Shown here: positions 41,690 to 56,265 of the stretch, in pieces
Numbering within the stretch: position 1 is the first letter of the stretch
Layout of the letters: every line of letters begins with the position of its first letter
From: Clostridiaceae bacterium
GTDB taxonomy: Bacteria; Bacillota; Clostridia; Tissierellales; Sporanaerobacteraceae
NCBI GenBank assembly: GCA_019391515.1
Contig: JAHXQP010000009.1
Coordinates: 164,620 to 228,619 of the forward strand
DNA: 64,000 nucleotides
Reading direction: 5' to 3'
Notes under the pieces: generated by a model
Databases searched by the model: none
The model's input: the letters and a program-made list of their open reading frames with translations, nothing else
Told to the model about the DNA's origin: nothing
Translations under genes and position numbers: made by a program

Positions 41690-42694
41690 ATGACTTTAAA
41701 AGTAGGTATAAATGGATTTGGGAGAATAGGAAGAGATGTTTTAAGAATTTATATGGAGGACAATATTAAAGACTTTGATGTAGTAGCAGTTAATGCATCA
41801 GGTGATATTGACACATTAGCACATTTATTCAAATATGATTCACTATATGGTAAGTTTAACGGAACTATTGAAACAACAGAAGATTCATTTATTATAAATG
41901 GCAAAGAAATCAAAAGAACTGATAATAGAAATCCAGAAGAAATACCTTGGAAAGAATTGGGAGTAGATTTAGTAATTGATTCAACAGGGGCATTTAGGGA
42001 TAGAGAGGGAGCTTCCAAACATATTAAAGCAGGAGCAAAGAAAGTAGTAATTACTGCACCAGCTAAAGAGGAAGATGTTACTATAGTTATGGGAGTTAAT
42101 GAAAAAGATTATGATCCAGAAAAACATCATATAATTTCAAATGCTTCTTGTACAACAAATTGTCTTGCGCCAGTTGCAAAAGTAATAGTAGATAAATTTG
42201 GAGTTAAGAAAGGCCTTATGACTACAGTTCACTCTTATACAGGAGATCAAAGATTATTAGATAAGAGACATAAAGACTTAAGAAGAGCTAGGGCAGCAGC
42301 AGAATCAATTGTACCTACAACAACAGGAGCTGCTAAAGCAGTTGCACTAGTAATACCAGAACTTAAAGGAAAGTTAAATGGTTTTGCAATGAGGGTTCCA
42401 ACTCCAACAGTATCTATTGTAGATGTTGTATTTGAAGTTGAAAAACCAACAACTGCAGAAGAAGTGAATAAAGCGTTAAGAGAAGCTAGCGAAGGAGATA
42501 TGAAAGGAATTCTTGGATTCTCAGATGAACCATTAGTTTCAATTGACTACAAAGGAGATGAACATTCCTCAATAGTAGACGGATTGTCTACAATGGTTAT
42601 TGATAATATGGTAAAAGTAGTTTCTTGGTATGATAACGAATGGGGATATTCTTACAGAGTAGTTGACTTAGTAAGCTATATTGCAAATAAGTAA
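41690..42694 (+). CDS. gap: Glyceraldehyde-3-phosphate dehydrogenase
   Basis: [28 protein letters not shown] active site. Confidence 0.98.
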   Translation: MTLKVGINGFGRIGRDVLRIYMEDNIKDFDVVAVNASGDIDTLAHLFKYDSLYGKFNGTIETTEDSFIINGKEIKRTDNRNPEEIPWKELGVDLVIDSTGAFRDREGASKHIKAGAKKVVITAPAKEEDVTIVMGVNEKDYDPEKHHIISNASCTTNCLAPVAKVIVDKFGVKKGLMTTVHSYTGDQRLLDKRHKDLRRARAAAESIVPTTTGAAKAVALVIPELKGKLNGFAMRVPTPTVSIVDVVFEVEKPTTAEEVNKALREASEGDMKGILGFSDEPLVSIDYKGDEHSSIVDGLSTMVIDNMVKVVSWYDNEWGYSYRVVDLVSYIANK

Positions 42695-42703
42695 CATATT
42701 AGA

Positions 42704-42726
42704 CCGGTCTTGAATCTCAAGACCGG
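42704..42726 (+). terminator. Partial terminator / processing hairpin between gap and pgk
   Basis: CCGGTCTTGA-ATC-TCAAGACCGG followed by ctttt. Confidence 0.75.
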
Positions 42727-42761
42727 CTTTTACCAACTATATTATTAAGAGGTGATAGAAT

Positions 42762-43955
42762 ATGTTAAATAAAAAGACTGTAGAAGATTTAAAAGTAGAA
42801 GGCAAAAGAGTATTAGTTAGATGTGACTTTAATGTTCCTATGGATGATAATAGCAAAATAACTGATGATACAAGAATTGTAAGCGCTCTTCCTACTATAA
42901 ATTATTTAATTGAAAATGGTGGAAAGGTAATACTTATGTCCCATCTAGGCAGACCAAAAGGAGAAGCAGACCCTAAATATAGTTTAGAACCAGTAGCAAA
43001 TAGATTGTCAGAGCTTTTAAATAAAGCAGTGATTTTTGCTAAAGATGATAAAGTTATTAGCGAAGATGTAAAAGAAATAGTAAATAATATGAATAATGGA
43101 GATGTAGTTTTATTAGAAAATACTAGATTTAGAAATGAAGAGAAGAAAAATGATGAAGCATTTGCTAAAGAATTAGCGTCTCTTGGCGATTTATTTGTAA
43201 ACGATGCTTTTGGGACTTCCCATAGATCTCATGCTTCAAATGTTGGAGTTTCAAGCTTTTTACCTTCAGCTGTAGGTTTTTTAGTAAAAAAAGAAATAGA
43301 AGTAATGGGGAAGGCTTTAGAAAATCCAGAAAGATCTTTTGTTGCTATACTTGGAGGAGCAAAGGTTTCAGATAAAATAGGAGTTATTGAAAATTTACTT
43401 GAAAAAGTTGATACTATACTTATAGGCGGAGGAATGGCTTATACATTCTTAAAAGCAAAAGGATATGGTATAGGGACTTCTTTACTTGAAGAAGATAAGC
43501 TAGATTTAGCGGGCGATTTACTTAAAAAAGCGGATGAAAAAGATGTAAGAATTTTACTTCCAGTAGATGTAGTAGTAGCAAAAGAATTTAAAAATGATAC
43601 TGAATTTAAGACTGTAAAAATAGACAGTATTCCAGACGATATGATGGGTTTAGATATAGGAACAGGAACAGTAAAGCTATTTAGCCAAGTAATAAAAGAT
43701 GCTAAAACAGTTGTATGGAATGGACCGATGGGCGTATTTGAAATGGAAAACTTCAAAATTGGGACAGAAGCTATTGCAAAAGCTATGGCAGAAACTAAAG
43801 CTATAACTATAATCGGCGGAGGAGATAGTGCTTCAGCAGTTGAAAAGGCTGGATTTAAAGATAAGATGACTCATATTTCAACAGGTGGAGGAGCTTCTTT
43901 AGAATTCTTGGAAGGAAAAGAATTACCAGGTATTGCTGCTATAAGTGAAAAATAA
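42762..43955 (+). CDS. pgk: Phosphoglycerate kinase
   Basis: [35 protein letters not shown]. Confidence 0.98.
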   Translation: MLNKKTVEDLKVEGKRVLVRCDFNVPMDDNSKITDDTRIVSALPTINYLIENGGKVILMSHLGRPKGEADPKYSLEPVANRLSELLNKAVIFAKDDKVISEDVKEIVNNMNNGDVVLLENTRFRNEEKKNDEAFAKELASLGDLFVNDAFGTSHRSHASNVGVSSFLPSAVGFLVKKEIEVMGKALENPERSFVAILGGAKVSDKIGVIENLLEKVDTILIGGGMAYTFLKAKGYGIGTSLLEEDKLDLAGDLLKKADEKDVRILLPVDVVVAKEFKNDTEFKTVKIDSIPDDMMGLDIGTGTVKLFSQVIKDAKTVVWNGPMGVFEMENFKIGTEAIAKAMAETKAITIIGGGDSASAVEKAGFKDKMTHISTGGGASLEFLEGKELPGIAAISEK

Positions 43956-43969
43956 GAGGAGGTATTTTC

Positions 43970-44716
43970 ATGCGTACACCAATTATTGCAGGAAATTGGA
44001 AGATGAATAAAACTGTAAAAGAAGCATTAGAACTAGTAAAGGACATAAAAAATCAAGAAAGAAATTCCAATGTAGAAGCAGTTCTATGCGTTCCTTTTAT
44101 AGATTTAATGGAGGTTAAGAAAGAAATAGATGGAACAGATATGAAACTTGGAGCACAAAATATGCATTGGGAAGATAGTGGAGCTTATACAGGTGAAATA
44201 TCTCCATTGATGCTTAAGGAAATAGATATTGATTATGTAATAATAGGTCACTCTGAAAGAAGACAATATTTTAATGAAACTGATGAAACTGTCAATAAAA
44301 AAGCAAAAGCTGCATTAAAATATGGCATAAATCCAATAATATGCGTAGGAGAAACTTTAGAAGAAAGAGAAAGCGGTAGAGAAAAAGAAATAGTTGAAAG
44401 ACAAGTTTTAAAAGCTATAGAAGGAATAGAAGAAAAATTATTAAAAAATATTGTAATTGCCTATGAGCCTATTTGGGCAATAGGAACTGGTAAAACAGCC
44501 TCAAGTAGAGATGCAAATAATATAATAAGTTTTATTAGAGAGATTATTGGGAATAAATATGGTAAAGACATTTCTGAAGAGATAAGAATACAGTATGGAG
44601 GAAGTGTCAAGCCAGCTAATATAAATGAGATAATGAATGAATCTGATATAGATGGAGCATTGGTTGGCGGTGCTAGTTTAAATGCTAAAGACTTTTTAGA
44701 ACTTATTAACTTTTAA
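43970..44716 (+). CDS. tpiA: Triosephosphate isomerase
   Basis: RTPIIAGNWKMNKT; YVIIGHSERR; AYEPIWAIGTGKTA. Confidence 0.98.
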   Translation: MRTPIIAGNWKMNKTVKEALELVKDIKNQERNSNVEAVLCVPFIDLMEVKKEIDGTDMKLGAQNMHWEDSGAYTGEISPLMLKEIDIDYVIIGHSERRQYFNETDETVNKKAKAALKYGINPIICVGETLEERESGREKEIVERQVLKAIEGIEEKLLKNIVIAYEPIWAIGTGKTASSRDANNIISFIREIIGNKYGKDISEEIRIQYGGSVKPANINEIMNESDIDGALVGGASLNAKDFLELINF

Positions 44717-44730
44717 TGGAGGCTTTAATT

Positions 44731-47569
<2,839 letters not shown>

Positions 47570-47583
47570 TATTGCACACAATG

Positions 47584-47629
47584 TTCCATAAATAAATAGT
47601 AAGGTTAACCTTACTATTTATTTATGGAA
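47584..47629. repeat. Perfect loop-less 46-bp palindrome between eno and secG
   Basis: TTCCATAAATAAATAGTAAGGTT|AACCTTACTATTTATTTATGGAA. Confidence 0.95.
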
Positions 47630-47739
47630 ATTGATCTGTCTTCATTTACTATTGATTTTATATAATCCCTATGGTAAAATATTGTTGCTTGCAAAGGATT
47701 TAAGTTATTCTTTCTATATGGAAAACAGGAGGTGGAATA

Positions 47740-47967
47740 GTGAAAATTTTGTTTTCTATCATTATTATTATTTCTAGTTTATTTTTAATAGCTACCATAT
47801 TGTTACAACCTGGAAAATCTCAAGGTCTTGGAACAATAGGTGGCGGTGCTGAGAGTATATGGGGTAAGAATAAAGGCCAAAGCTTTGAAGATACATTAAG
47901 TAGGCTGACTACTATATCAGCTGCTTTATTTATAATATCTGCATTAGTACTGGCGTCTATACAATAA
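47740..47967 (+). CDS. secG: Preprotein translocase subunit SecG
   Basis: [40 protein letters not shown]. Confidence 0.95.
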   Translation: MKILFSIIIIISSLFLIATILLQPGKSQGLGTIGGGAESIWGKNKGQSFEDTLSRLTTISAALFIISALVLASIQ

Positions 47968-47986
47968 AAAGGAGGTAAAAGTAAAT

Positions 47987-49987
47987 ATGGATAAGGCTAT
48001 TATAATTGCACCTATTGTGGGGGTACTAGCTCTTTTATTTGCTATATATAAAGCAAGTGCAGTTAATAAAGTAAACCCGGGAAATGATAGGATGCAAGAA
48101 ATTGCATCATATATTCAAGAAGGTGCGATGGCATTTTTAAAAAGAGAATATCGTTCTCTAACAATATTCGTAATTGTATTATTTGTTATTTTAGCAATAA
48201 TAAATATTAAAACTGCAATTTCTTTCTTATTAGGAGCAATTTTTTCAATACTTGCAGGTTATTTTGGTATGAGAGTGGCTACAAAAGCTAATGTAAGAAC
48301 AGCAAATGCAGCCAAAGAAGGTGGAATGAATAGTGCACTAGAAGTGGCGTTTTCTGGTGGAGCTGTTATGGGAATGTGTGTAGTAGGACTTGGAATATTT
48401 GGTGTTGGACTATTATACATACTATTTGGAGATCCAGATATAATCACAGGATTTGCACTAGGAGCTTCTTCAATAGCACTTTTTGCTCGTGTTGGCGGAG
48501 GTATATATACAAAAGCAGCCGACGTTGGAGCAGATTTAGTTGGAAAAGTAGAAGCAGGGATTCCTGAAGATGACCCAAGAAACCCAGCTGTAATTGCAGA
48601 CAACGTAGGAGATAACGTAGGAGACGTAGCAGGAATGGGTGCTGATTTATTTGAATCCTATGTAGGAGCTATTATATCAGCTATAACTCTTGGATTAGCA
48701 TCCTATGGTGAAAATGGTGTTAGTTATGCATTAGCACTTGCAGCTGTAGGTGTTATTGCTTCAATAATAGGAGTATTCTTTGTAAAGGGAGATAAAGATC
48801 CACAAAAAGCTTTAAATACAGGAACAGTAGTAAGTTCTGTAATAACTATAATATTTGCATATATATTTAGTAAACCAATATTAGGATCTAATAGACCTTT
48901 TATTTCAATAGTTGCAGGTCTTGTTGTAGGTCTTATAATTGCAAGAATTACTGAATATTATACATCTGCTGATCATGCTCCAGTAAAAAGAATAGCCGAT
49001 GAATCAGAAACAGGTGCTTCAACAAATATTATTGGTGGTCTTTCTGTAGGTATGGCTTCAACAGCAGGACCAATAATAGTTATAGCTATAGGAATATTAG
49101 TAGCTTTCTATGCTTCAAATGGTGCAACTGATGCTGCAGAAGGATTATATGGTATAGCATTAGCAGCTGTAGGTATGCTTTCAACAGCAGGTATGACAAT
49201 AGCAGTTGATGCTTATGGACCTATAGCAGATAATGCTGGTGGAATTGCAGAAATGTGCGATCTACCTGAAGATGTACGTGAAATTACAGATACATTGGAT
49301 TCAGTAGGAAACACTACTGCAGCTGTAGGTAAAGGATTTGCAATAGGTTCAGCTGCACTAACAGCTTTAGCACTATTCGCTTCTTATACTCAAGCAGTTA
49401 ACTTAGAAGGAATAGATTTAACTAGTCCAACTGTTATAGCAGGGTTATTTATTGGAGGAATGCTTCCATTCCTATTCTCAGCTATTACTATGGAAGCTGT
49501 TGGAAAAGCAGCATTTAGTATGATAGAAGAAGTTAGAAGACAATTTAAAGAAATTCCAGGAATTATGGAAGGAAAAGCAACACCAGAGTATAGTACTTGT
49601 GTAGATATAAGTACTCAAGCAGCACTAAAGGAAATGATTATTCCAGGACTACTAGCAGTAGTTGTTCCTGTAGTTGTAGGAATTGTATTAGGAACAGAGG
49701 CCCTAGGCGGACTACTAGCAGGAGCTTTAATAACTGGTGTATTAATGGCAATATTTATGGCAAATGCTGGTGGAGCATGGGATAATGCTAAGAAACATAT
49801 AGAAGATGGAAATAATGGTGGAAAGGGAAGTGAAGCTCATAAAGCAGCTGTAGTTGGTGACACAGTAGGAGATCCATTTAAAGATACTTCTGGTCCATCA
49901 ATAAATATATTAATTAAACTTATGACTATAGTATCATTAGTTTTTGCACAGTTATTCGTTAAATATGGTGGAATGTTAATTAAATAA
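47987..49987 (+). CDS. hppA: Membrane-bound K+-type/Na+ or H+ pyrophosphatase
   Basis: [52 protein letters not shown]. Confidence 0.97.
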   Translation: MDKAIIIAPIVGVLALLFAIYKASAVNKVNPGNDRMQEIASYIQEGAMAFLKREYRSLTIFVIVLFVILAIINIKTAISFLLGAIFSILAGYFGMRVATKANVRTANAAKEGGMNSALEVAFSGGAVMGMCVVGLGIFGVGLLYILFGDPDIITGFALGASSIALFARVGGGIYTKAADVGADLVGKVEAGIPEDDPRNPAVIADNVGDNVGDVAGMGADLFESYVGAIISAITLGLASYGENGVSYALALAAVGVIASIIGVFFVKGDKDPQKALNTGTVVSSVITIIFAYIFSKPILGSNRPFISIVAGLVVGLIIARITEYYTSADHAPVKRIADESETGASTNIIGGLSVGMASTAGPIIVIAIGILVAFYASNGATDAAEGLYGIALAAVGMLSTAGMTIAVDAYGPIADNAGGIAEMCDLPEDVREITDTLDSVGNTTAAVGKGFAIGSAALTALALFASYTQAVNLEGIDLTSPTVIAGLFIGGMLPFLFSAITMEAVGKAAFSMIEEVRRQFKEIPGIMEGKATPEYSTCVDISTQAALKEMIIPGLLAVVVPVVVGIVLGTEALGGLLAGALITGVLMAIFMANAGGAWDNAKKHIEDGNNGGKGSEAHKAAVVGDTVGDPFKDTSGPSINILIKLMTIVSLVFAQLFVKYGGMLIK

Positions 49988-49994
49988 GACGGAT

Positions 49995-50023
49995 AAAAGG
50001 TCCCTCAAATTGAGGGACCTTTT
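49995..50023 (+). terminator. Terminator after hppA
   Basis: AAAAGGTCCCTCAA-A-TTGAGGGACCTTTT. Confidence 0.9.
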
Positions 50024-50170
50024 AATATGTATTATATGGTATAATATATGTTAATATGGAATGATTTCACAATTAATTTGATTTTATTGAAATAAAAAAT
50101 GGGTATTTGTTATAATCATATATAGTAGGCTAATAATATGAATTAAAGAAAATTAGTGAGGAAGATAAAT

Positions 50171-50938
50171 ATGAGAGTCCAAATAGAAGGATTAGATATA
50201 CATTATAGTGTGGAAGGTAAAGGCTTAAATGTTTTGCTTCTACATGGCTGGGGAGCAAATATTGATGCTATGATGCCTATATTTAATTTATTAAAGAATG
50301 ATTTCAAAGTCTATGTATTGGATTTTCCAGGATTTGGGGAAAGTCAAAAACCAAAAGAAATTTATGGCGTATATGATTATGCAAGGATTACCAAAAAGTT
50401 TATAGATAAAATGGGGATGGAGGAAGTCATACTAATAGGACATTCTTTTGGAGGAAGAGTTTCTATAGTACTTAGTAGTCAATATAATAATCTAGTGAAG
50501 AAAATGGTTTTAATCGATAGTGCAGGGCTTATTCCAAAAAGAAGTTTTAAATATTATATTAAGGTATATAGTTTTAAAACTATAAAAATATTATACAATA
50601 TCCTTTTTTTCTGGAAGGACGATAAAGAAAGAATGGAAAAATTTTATAAAAAGTTTGGCTCAACAGACTATCAAGAGGCTTCAGGTGTTATGAGGAAAAT
50701 TTTAGTGAAAGTGGTGAATGAAGATTTAGAACCATATCTAAAAGATATTAAAGCTTCTACATTACTTATTTGGGGAGAAAATGATACAGCGACCCCCGTA
50801 TATATGGGTGAAAGAATGGAAAAGAAAATAAAGGATAGTGGTCTTGTAGTTCTTAAGGGAGCTGGTCATTATTCATATTTAGATGATTTTAGAAGGTTTT
50901 CCGTTATATTAAAAACCTTTTTGCTAGGAGGTAAATGA
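50171..50938 (+). CDS. Alpha/beta hydrolase
   Basis: LLLHGWGANIDAMMPIFNLL; GHSFGGRVS nucleophile elbow. Confidence 0.9.
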   Translation: MRVQIEGLDIHYSVEGKGLNVLLLHGWGANIDAMMPIFNLLKNDFKVYVLDFPGFGESQKPKEIYGVYDYARITKKFIDKMGMEEVILIGHSFGGRVSIVLSSQYNNLVKKMVLIDSAGLIPKRSFKYYIKVYSFKTIKILYNILFFWKDDKERMEKFYKKFGSTDYQEASGVMRKILVKVVNEDLEPYLKDIKASTLLIWGENDTATPVYMGERMEKKIKDSGLVVLKGAGHYSYLDDFRRFSVILKTFLLGGK

Positions 50939-50939
50939 A

Positions 50940-52568
50940 ATGGTGTTAGATAAAGTATTTTATACTTCTGTCTTGCTCTGGATACTAATAATTATATTGA
51001 GGTCAAAATTTTTTTTACACATGCTTCAATTAGAAGGGTATAAAAATGAAGAATATAAAAGATGGATTAAAACCTCACCAAAAGCTTATCCAAAAAAGAT
51101 AAAAAATTCCCTAATAATATTAACTATCGTTTTATTATTATATACTATATTTATTAAAAGTAATATTTCAATTTTTATATACATTGGATTATGGTTACTT
51201 TTAACTTTGAGTACATTAGATTTTAAAAAAGATGAGCCCAAAAAGAAATTAGAATTTACACCGAGGGCGAAAAGGCTATATATTTTATCTTTCTTAGTTA
51301 ATATTTTGCAATTATTAATATTGTTTATAATGATCAAAAATTTATTTCCAAGTGGAAAAAACAGTATTCCTATAATTTTATATGGATTATTTATAATTAA
51401 TTTCTTACAAGGAAGGAATATGATTTTAGCTAATACTATAGTAAACCCAATTGAAAAAAGAATAAATACATATTATTATACAGTGGCTCAAGAAAAGATA
51501 AAATCTATCGATAAATTAAATACTGTTGGTATAACTGGAAGCTTTGGTAAAACTAGTACTAAATTCATTGTAGATACCATATTGAAAGAAAAATATAGGG
51601 TGTTAAAAACTCCTGAAAGTTATAATACTCCTATGGGTATTAGTAAAGTGATAAATAGCCAATTAACAAATGACTATGAAATTTTTATAGCAGAAATGGG
51701 TGCTAGATATATTGGAGATATAAAGGAAATTGCTAAGCTAGTGAATCCTAAAATAGGTGTTATTACATCAATAGGACCAGCACATTTAGAAACTTTTAAA
51801 AACACTGAAAATATAATGAAAACGAAATATGAGCTTATAGAAGAGTTACCAAGTGATGGAGTAGCTATATTTAATTATGATAATGAATATCTTAAAAAAT
51901 TAGCAGATAAGACATTTAAAGAAAAAGTATTGTATGGATTAAAAAATCAGGAAGAACTAGATATTTATGCTACAGATATAGAAGTATCAGAATTAGGATC
52001 TAGTTTTATTTTAAAAGATAAAAGTGGAGAAGAAATAAAATGTACAACTAAACTTCTAGGAAAGCATAATATATATAATATATTAGCAGGAGCTAGTGTA
52101 GCAAAAGCATTGGGACTTACTTTTCAAGAAATAAAACGAGGAATAGCAAAAATTGAACCTATACCCCATAGGCTGAATATAATTAATCCAGGAACAGGTG
52201 TTATAGTTATAGATGATACTTTTAATTCAAATCCTGTGGGAGTAAAAGCAGCTTTAGAAGTCTTAAATCAGTTTAAAGAAGGCAGGAAGATAATAATAAC
52301 TCCTGGAATGGTTGAACTAGGTGATAAGGAAGAAGAAGCAAATAGAGAATTTGGAATTAGTATGAGTACTGTATGTGATTATGTAATATTGGTAGGTAAA
52401 AATAGGACTAAACCTATTTATAAAGGATTAAAAGAATCGGGGTATAATGAAAAAAATATAATTGTTGTACACAACTTAGATGAAGCTACAAAAGAGCTTC
52501 AAAAAATTGTGAGGCCTAAAGATATAGTATTATTTGAAAATGATTTACCTGATAACTATGAAGAATAG
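50940..52568 (+). CDS. Mur ligase family protein (MurF-like) with N-terminal transmembrane region
   Basis: Several N-terminal TM helices, then TVGITGSFGKTSTKFIVDTIL, YNTPMGISKVIN, IAEMGARYIGDIKEIA. Confidence 0.88.
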   Translation: MVLDKVFYTSVLLWILIIILRSKFFLHMLQLEGYKNEEYKRWIKTSPKAYPKKIKNSLIILTIVLLLYTIFIKSNISIFIYIGLWLLLTLSTLDFKKDEPKKKLEFTPRAKRLYILSFLVNILQLLILFIMIKNLFPSGKNSIPIILYGLFIINFLQGRNMILANTIVNPIEKRINTYYYTVAQEKIKSIDKLNTVGITGSFGKTSTKFIVDTILKEKYRVLKTPESYNTPMGISKVINSQLTNDYEIFIAEMGARYIGDIKEIAKLVNPKIGVITSIGPAHLETFKNTENIMKTKYELIEELPSDGVAIFNYDNEYLKKLADKTFKEKVLYGLKNQEELDIYATDIEVSELGSSFILKDKSGEEIKCTTKLLGKHNIYNILAGASVAKALGLTFQEIKRGIAKIEPIPHRLNIINPGTGVIVIDDTFNSNPVGVKAALEVLNQFKEGRKIIITPGMVELGDKEEEANREFGISMSTVCDYVILVGKNRTKPIYKGLKESGYNEKNIIVVHNLDEATKELQKIVRPKDIVLFENDLPDNYEE

Positions 52569-52585
52569 TTTAAGGAGGTTATAAA

Positions 52586-53752
52586 ATGAAAAAAGGTGTT
52601 GGGGTAGTATTTGGAGGAAGAAGTGTAGAGCATGAAGTTTCAATAATTACTGGTCTTCAAATAATGGAGAATATAGATAAAGATAAATATGATGTAGTCC
52701 CAATATACATTAATAAAGAAGGTAGATGGTTTACTGGAAATGGCTTATTTGACTTTGAAAATTTTAAACATAATAATTTTGAAGATACAGATGAGATAAT
52801 GATTAGTCCAACACATAATGATTTTAATTTATATACTATTCCAAATAAAGTAGGTATATTTGGAAAGAAAATAGTAGGAAACATAGATATAGTTTTTCCA
52901 GCTATTCATGGAACTAATGGAGAAGATGGCACTATTCAAGGTTTATTGGAGCTTATGAATATACCATATGTAGGCAGCAATGTATTAGCTTCAAGTGTAG
53001 GTATGGATAAGATTTTAATGAAGGATATATTTAAAGCCAATAATCTACCAATAGTGGATTATGACTGGTTTTACAGATCAAAATGGATAGAAAATAGAGA
53101 AGAAATCTTAGGAAAAATTGAAAATAAGATTAAATATCCACTTTTTATTAAGCCAGCTAATTTAGGGTCAAGTGTTGGTATTTCTAAAGCGATAGATAGG
53201 AACTCCTTAATTAATGGAGTGGAAATAGCAATTAGATATGACAGAAAAATAATTGTAGAAAAAGCTATTGAAAATCCAAGGGAGATAAATTGTGCTGTTA
53301 TAGGTTATGATGAAAATTTAAAAACATCTTTATGTGAAGAACCATTAGGATGGCAAGAATTTCTTTCCTATGAAGATAAATATGTAAATAGCAATATGAA
53401 ATATGGGGGAGAAGAAAGAAGAAAAATACCAGCAGATATCGAAGAGGATATTAGGGAAGAAATTGAAACTATTGCTAAAAAGTCTTTCAGAGCAATAGAT
53501 GGAAGTGGAAATGCTAGGATAGACTTTTTATTAGATAAGAAAAACAAAGTATACATCAATGAAATCAATACTATGCCAGGTTCTATTGCATATTACCTTT
53601 GGGAAGGAAAAGGTATATCATTTAAACAGTTGGTAAATGAAATGATAGATATTGCTTTAAAGGTTTATGATGAAAAAGAAAAGAATATGTATTCCTATGA
53701 TGCAGATTTATTTAATAAGATACATTTTGGTGGCAAAACAGGGAAAATGTAA
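52586..53752 (+). CDS. ddl: D-alanine--D-alanine ligase
   Basis: GVVFGGRSVEHEVSIITGLQ; HGTNGEDGTIQGLLELMNIPYVGSNVLAS; EINTMPGS. Confidence 0.94.
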   Translation: MKKGVGVVFGGRSVEHEVSIITGLQIMENIDKDKYDVVPIYINKEGRWFTGNGLFDFENFKHNNFEDTDEIMISPTHNDFNLYTIPNKVGIFGKKIVGNIDIVFPAIHGTNGEDGTIQGLLELMNIPYVGSNVLASSVGMDKILMKDIFKANNLPIVDYDWFYRSKWIENREEILGKIENKIKYPLFIKPANLGSSVGISKAIDRNSLINGVEIAIRYDRKIIVEKAIENPREINCAVIGYDENLKTSLCEEPLGWQEFLSYEDKYVNSNMKYGGEERRKIPADIEEDIREEIETIAKKSFRAIDGSGNARIDFLLDKKNKVYINEINTMPGSIAYYLWEGKGISFKQLVNEMIDIALKVYDEKEKNMYSYDADLFNKIHFGGKTGKM

Positions 53753-53775
53753 GATATATTAATATATCTTACATT
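53746..53775 (+). terminator. Perfect loop-less 30-bp palindromic terminator spanning the ddl stop codon
   Basis: AATGTAAGATATATT|AATATATCTTACATT followed by ATTTTTT. Confidence 0.8.
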
Positions 53776-53866
53776 ATTTTTTATAAAATAGGTTAAAATT
53801 AATTTTAGAGGGTAATATACTTTAACCAGATAAGGAAATAATTATCACTAATGGAGAGTGAAAAAG

Positions 53867-55981
53867 ATGAGTATAAAAATAAACATTGTAAATTTTATGG
53901 AAGAAAAATTATATAAACCTATGACTAGGGAAGAGTTGGCTAGTGCATTTGAAATAGAAAAGAACTATGAAGAAGAGTTTTTTAAGGTATTAGAAGATAT
54001 GGAAAAGGAAGGAACTATAATAAAAACTAGGAACGAAAGATACGGTTTACCTGAAAAAATGAATTTAGTTATAGGAAAGTTAGAAGGAAATGAAAAGGGG
54101 TATGGCTTTGTTGTACCAGAGAAAAAAGACAGAGATGATATATATATATCATCTGAAAATATGAACGGAGCATTGCATGGCGATAAAGTTGTATCTAGAA
54201 TAATTAAGAGAAGAGAAGAGGGAAAAAGAGAAGAAGGAGAAATTCTTCGTATATTAGACAGGGCTAATCCTACTATTGTAGGAACTTTTGAAAGTAGCAA
54301 GAACTTTGGCTTTGTATTGCCAGATGATCGTAGGATAAGTATGGATGTATTTGTGCCAAAAGCCCATATGAATAATGCATTACCCAATCAAAAGGTAATA
54401 GTGGAAATAACCAGATGGCCTGAAAAAAGAAGAAACCCTGAAGGAAAGATAGTGGAAGTCCTTGGTTATATTGATGAAAAAGGGACAGATATATTATCTG
54501 TAATCAAGCAATTTAATTTACCTGAAGAATTTCCTAATAAAGTATTAAATCAGGTAGATAATATTGAAAAAAGTGTTACTCAGGAAGAAATAGAAAAAAG
54601 AGTAGATTTAAGGGATTTAACTACATTTACTATAGATGGAGAGGATGCAAAAGATTTTGATGATGCTGTGTCCATAGAAAAATTAGAAAATGGAAATTAT
54701 AAACTGGGAGTTCATATTGCTGATGTATCCCATTATGTTAAAGAAAACAGCCCTCTAGATAAAGAAGCGTTGAAGAGGGGAAATAGTGTATATTTAATAG
54801 ATAGGGTTATTCCGATGCTGCCAAAGGAATTATCCAATGGTATCTGCAGTTTAAATCCTAATGAACCTAGACTTACCCTTTCTGTATTTATGAAGATAGA
54901 TAAGAATGGTAATGTAAAGGAACATACAATAATTGAAAGCGTAATAGAAAGTAAAGAAAGACTAATATATGATGATATATCAGATATATTAGAAAAAGAT
55001 GATGAAGAACTTAAAGATAGATATAGTCATATATATAGAGAGCTTGTTTATATGGAAGAACTATGCCATATTTTAAAGGAGAAAAGGCAGAAAAGAGGTA
55101 GTTTAGATTTTGACTTTCCTGAAACAGAAATAATTTTAGATGAGGAAGGAATACCAGTTGATATAAGGAAAGAAGAAAGAAGAATTGCTAATAAGATAAT
55201 AGAAGAATTTATGCTTGTATGTAATGAAACTATAGCAGAAAATATGTATTGGGCTCAAATGCCTCTTATATATAGGGTACATGAGGATCCAGATGCAGAT
55301 GAAATAGATGAATTTAATAAATTTATACATAACTTTGGTTATAATTTAAAAGGGAGCAAAGAAGTTCATCCTAAGGAATTGCAAAATCTTATGGTTGAAG
55401 TAAAAGGCAAGAAAGAAGAGGAACTTCTTAATAAACTGTTATTAAGATCCCTAAAAAAAGCTAAGTACAGTAGTGAAATAGGTGGACATTTTGGTCTTGC
55501 AGCTAAGTACTATTGCCATTTTACTTCGCCTATAAGAAGATATCCAGATTTAGAAATTCATAGGATAATAAAAGAATATATAAATGGCAGATTAAAATCT
55601 AGTACAATAGAAAAAATAGAGTCTAAACTTCCTCAAATAGCTGAACAATCTTCTACTATGGAAAGAATAGCCGAAGAAGCTGAAAGAGATGTGGAAGACT
55701 TAAAGAAAGCTCAATACATGAAAGAAAGAATAGGGAATGAATATGATGGCATGATTTCATCTCTAACCCACTTTGGCATGTTTATTCAACTTGAAAATAC
55801 CATTGAAGGTCTTGTACATTTCAGCAATATGATAGATGATTATTATTACTATGATGAAGAAAAGTATTATATAATAGGAGAAATGAGTAAAAGGAAGTTT
55901 AGAATAGGTGATGAAGTAAAAATAAAAGTTATAGGGGCAGATGTTCTTAGAGGGAAGATTGATTTTATGTTAATTGGATAA
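53867..55981 (+). CDS. rnr: Ribonuclease R
   Basis: TTFTIDGEDAKDFDDAVSIEKLENGNYKLGVHIADVSHYV; C-terminal S1 domain. Confidence 0.96.
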   Translation: MSIKINIVNFMEEKLYKPMTREELASAFEIEKNYEEEFFKVLEDMEKEGTIIKTRNERYGLPEKMNLVIGKLEGNEKGYGFVVPEKKDRDDIYISSENMNGALHGDKVVSRIIKRREEGKREEGEILRILDRANPTIVGTFESSKNFGFVLPDDRRISMDVFVPKAHMNNALPNQKVIVEITRWPEKRRNPEGKIVEVLGYIDEKGTDILSVIKQFNLPEEFPNKVLNQVDNIEKSVTQEEIEKRVDLRDLTTFTIDGEDAKDFDDAVSIEKLENGNYKLGVHIADVSHYVKENSPLDKEALKRGNSVYLIDRVIPMLPKELSNGICSLNPNEPRLTLSVFMKIDKNGNVKEHTIIESVIESKERLIYDDISDILEKDDEELKDRYSHIYRELVYMEELCHILKEKRQKRGSLDFDFPETEIILDEEGIPVDIRKEERRIANKIIEEFMLVCNETIAENMYWAQMPLIYRVHEDPDADEIDEFNKFIHNFGYNLKGSKEVHPKELQNLMVEVKGKKEEELLNKLLLRSLKKAKYSSEIGGHFGLAAKYYCHFTSPIRRYPDLEIHRIIKEYINGRLKSSTIEKIESKLPQIAEQSSTMERIAEEAERDVEDLKKAQYMKERIGNEYDGMISSLTHFGMFIQLENTIEGLVHFSNMIDDYYYYDEEKYYIIGEMSKRKFRIGDEVKIKVIGADVLRGKIDFMLIG

Positions 55982-56233
55982 GTTAGACTTTTATTAATAT
56001 AAAAATATTTATAATGAGTAAAGTATCTCTTTTGATTTTTGATATTGTTTAAGCAAATTTATTATGTCAAAAGAAAGAGATATTTTACTTATTTTTATGG
56101 AGTAAATTAGATCCATAAATAAATATATAACCAATAATACTACAATCCAGAAAGTTCATTTTGACTCTTCACTTATAGGGAGCGGGTAAAATTAACATTA
56201 TTGGTGTTGAATATTGAAATTATTTATTATATA

Positions 56234-56265
56234 TTGAATATAGATTTATCCAAATCTATATTCAA
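56234..56265 (+). promoter_or_regulatory. Strong hairpin immediately upstream of the Shine-Dalgarno of the ABC locus
   Basis: TTGAATATAGATTT-atcc-AAATCTATATTCAA, then aaggagag and ATG 56279. Confidence 0.7.

Noticed and set aside
48376-48567. Small forward ORFs inside hppA (48376-48567, 49597-49785)
   Set aside because: Out-of-frame shadows of hppA with Arg/Ser/Cys/Trp-rich nonsense composition.
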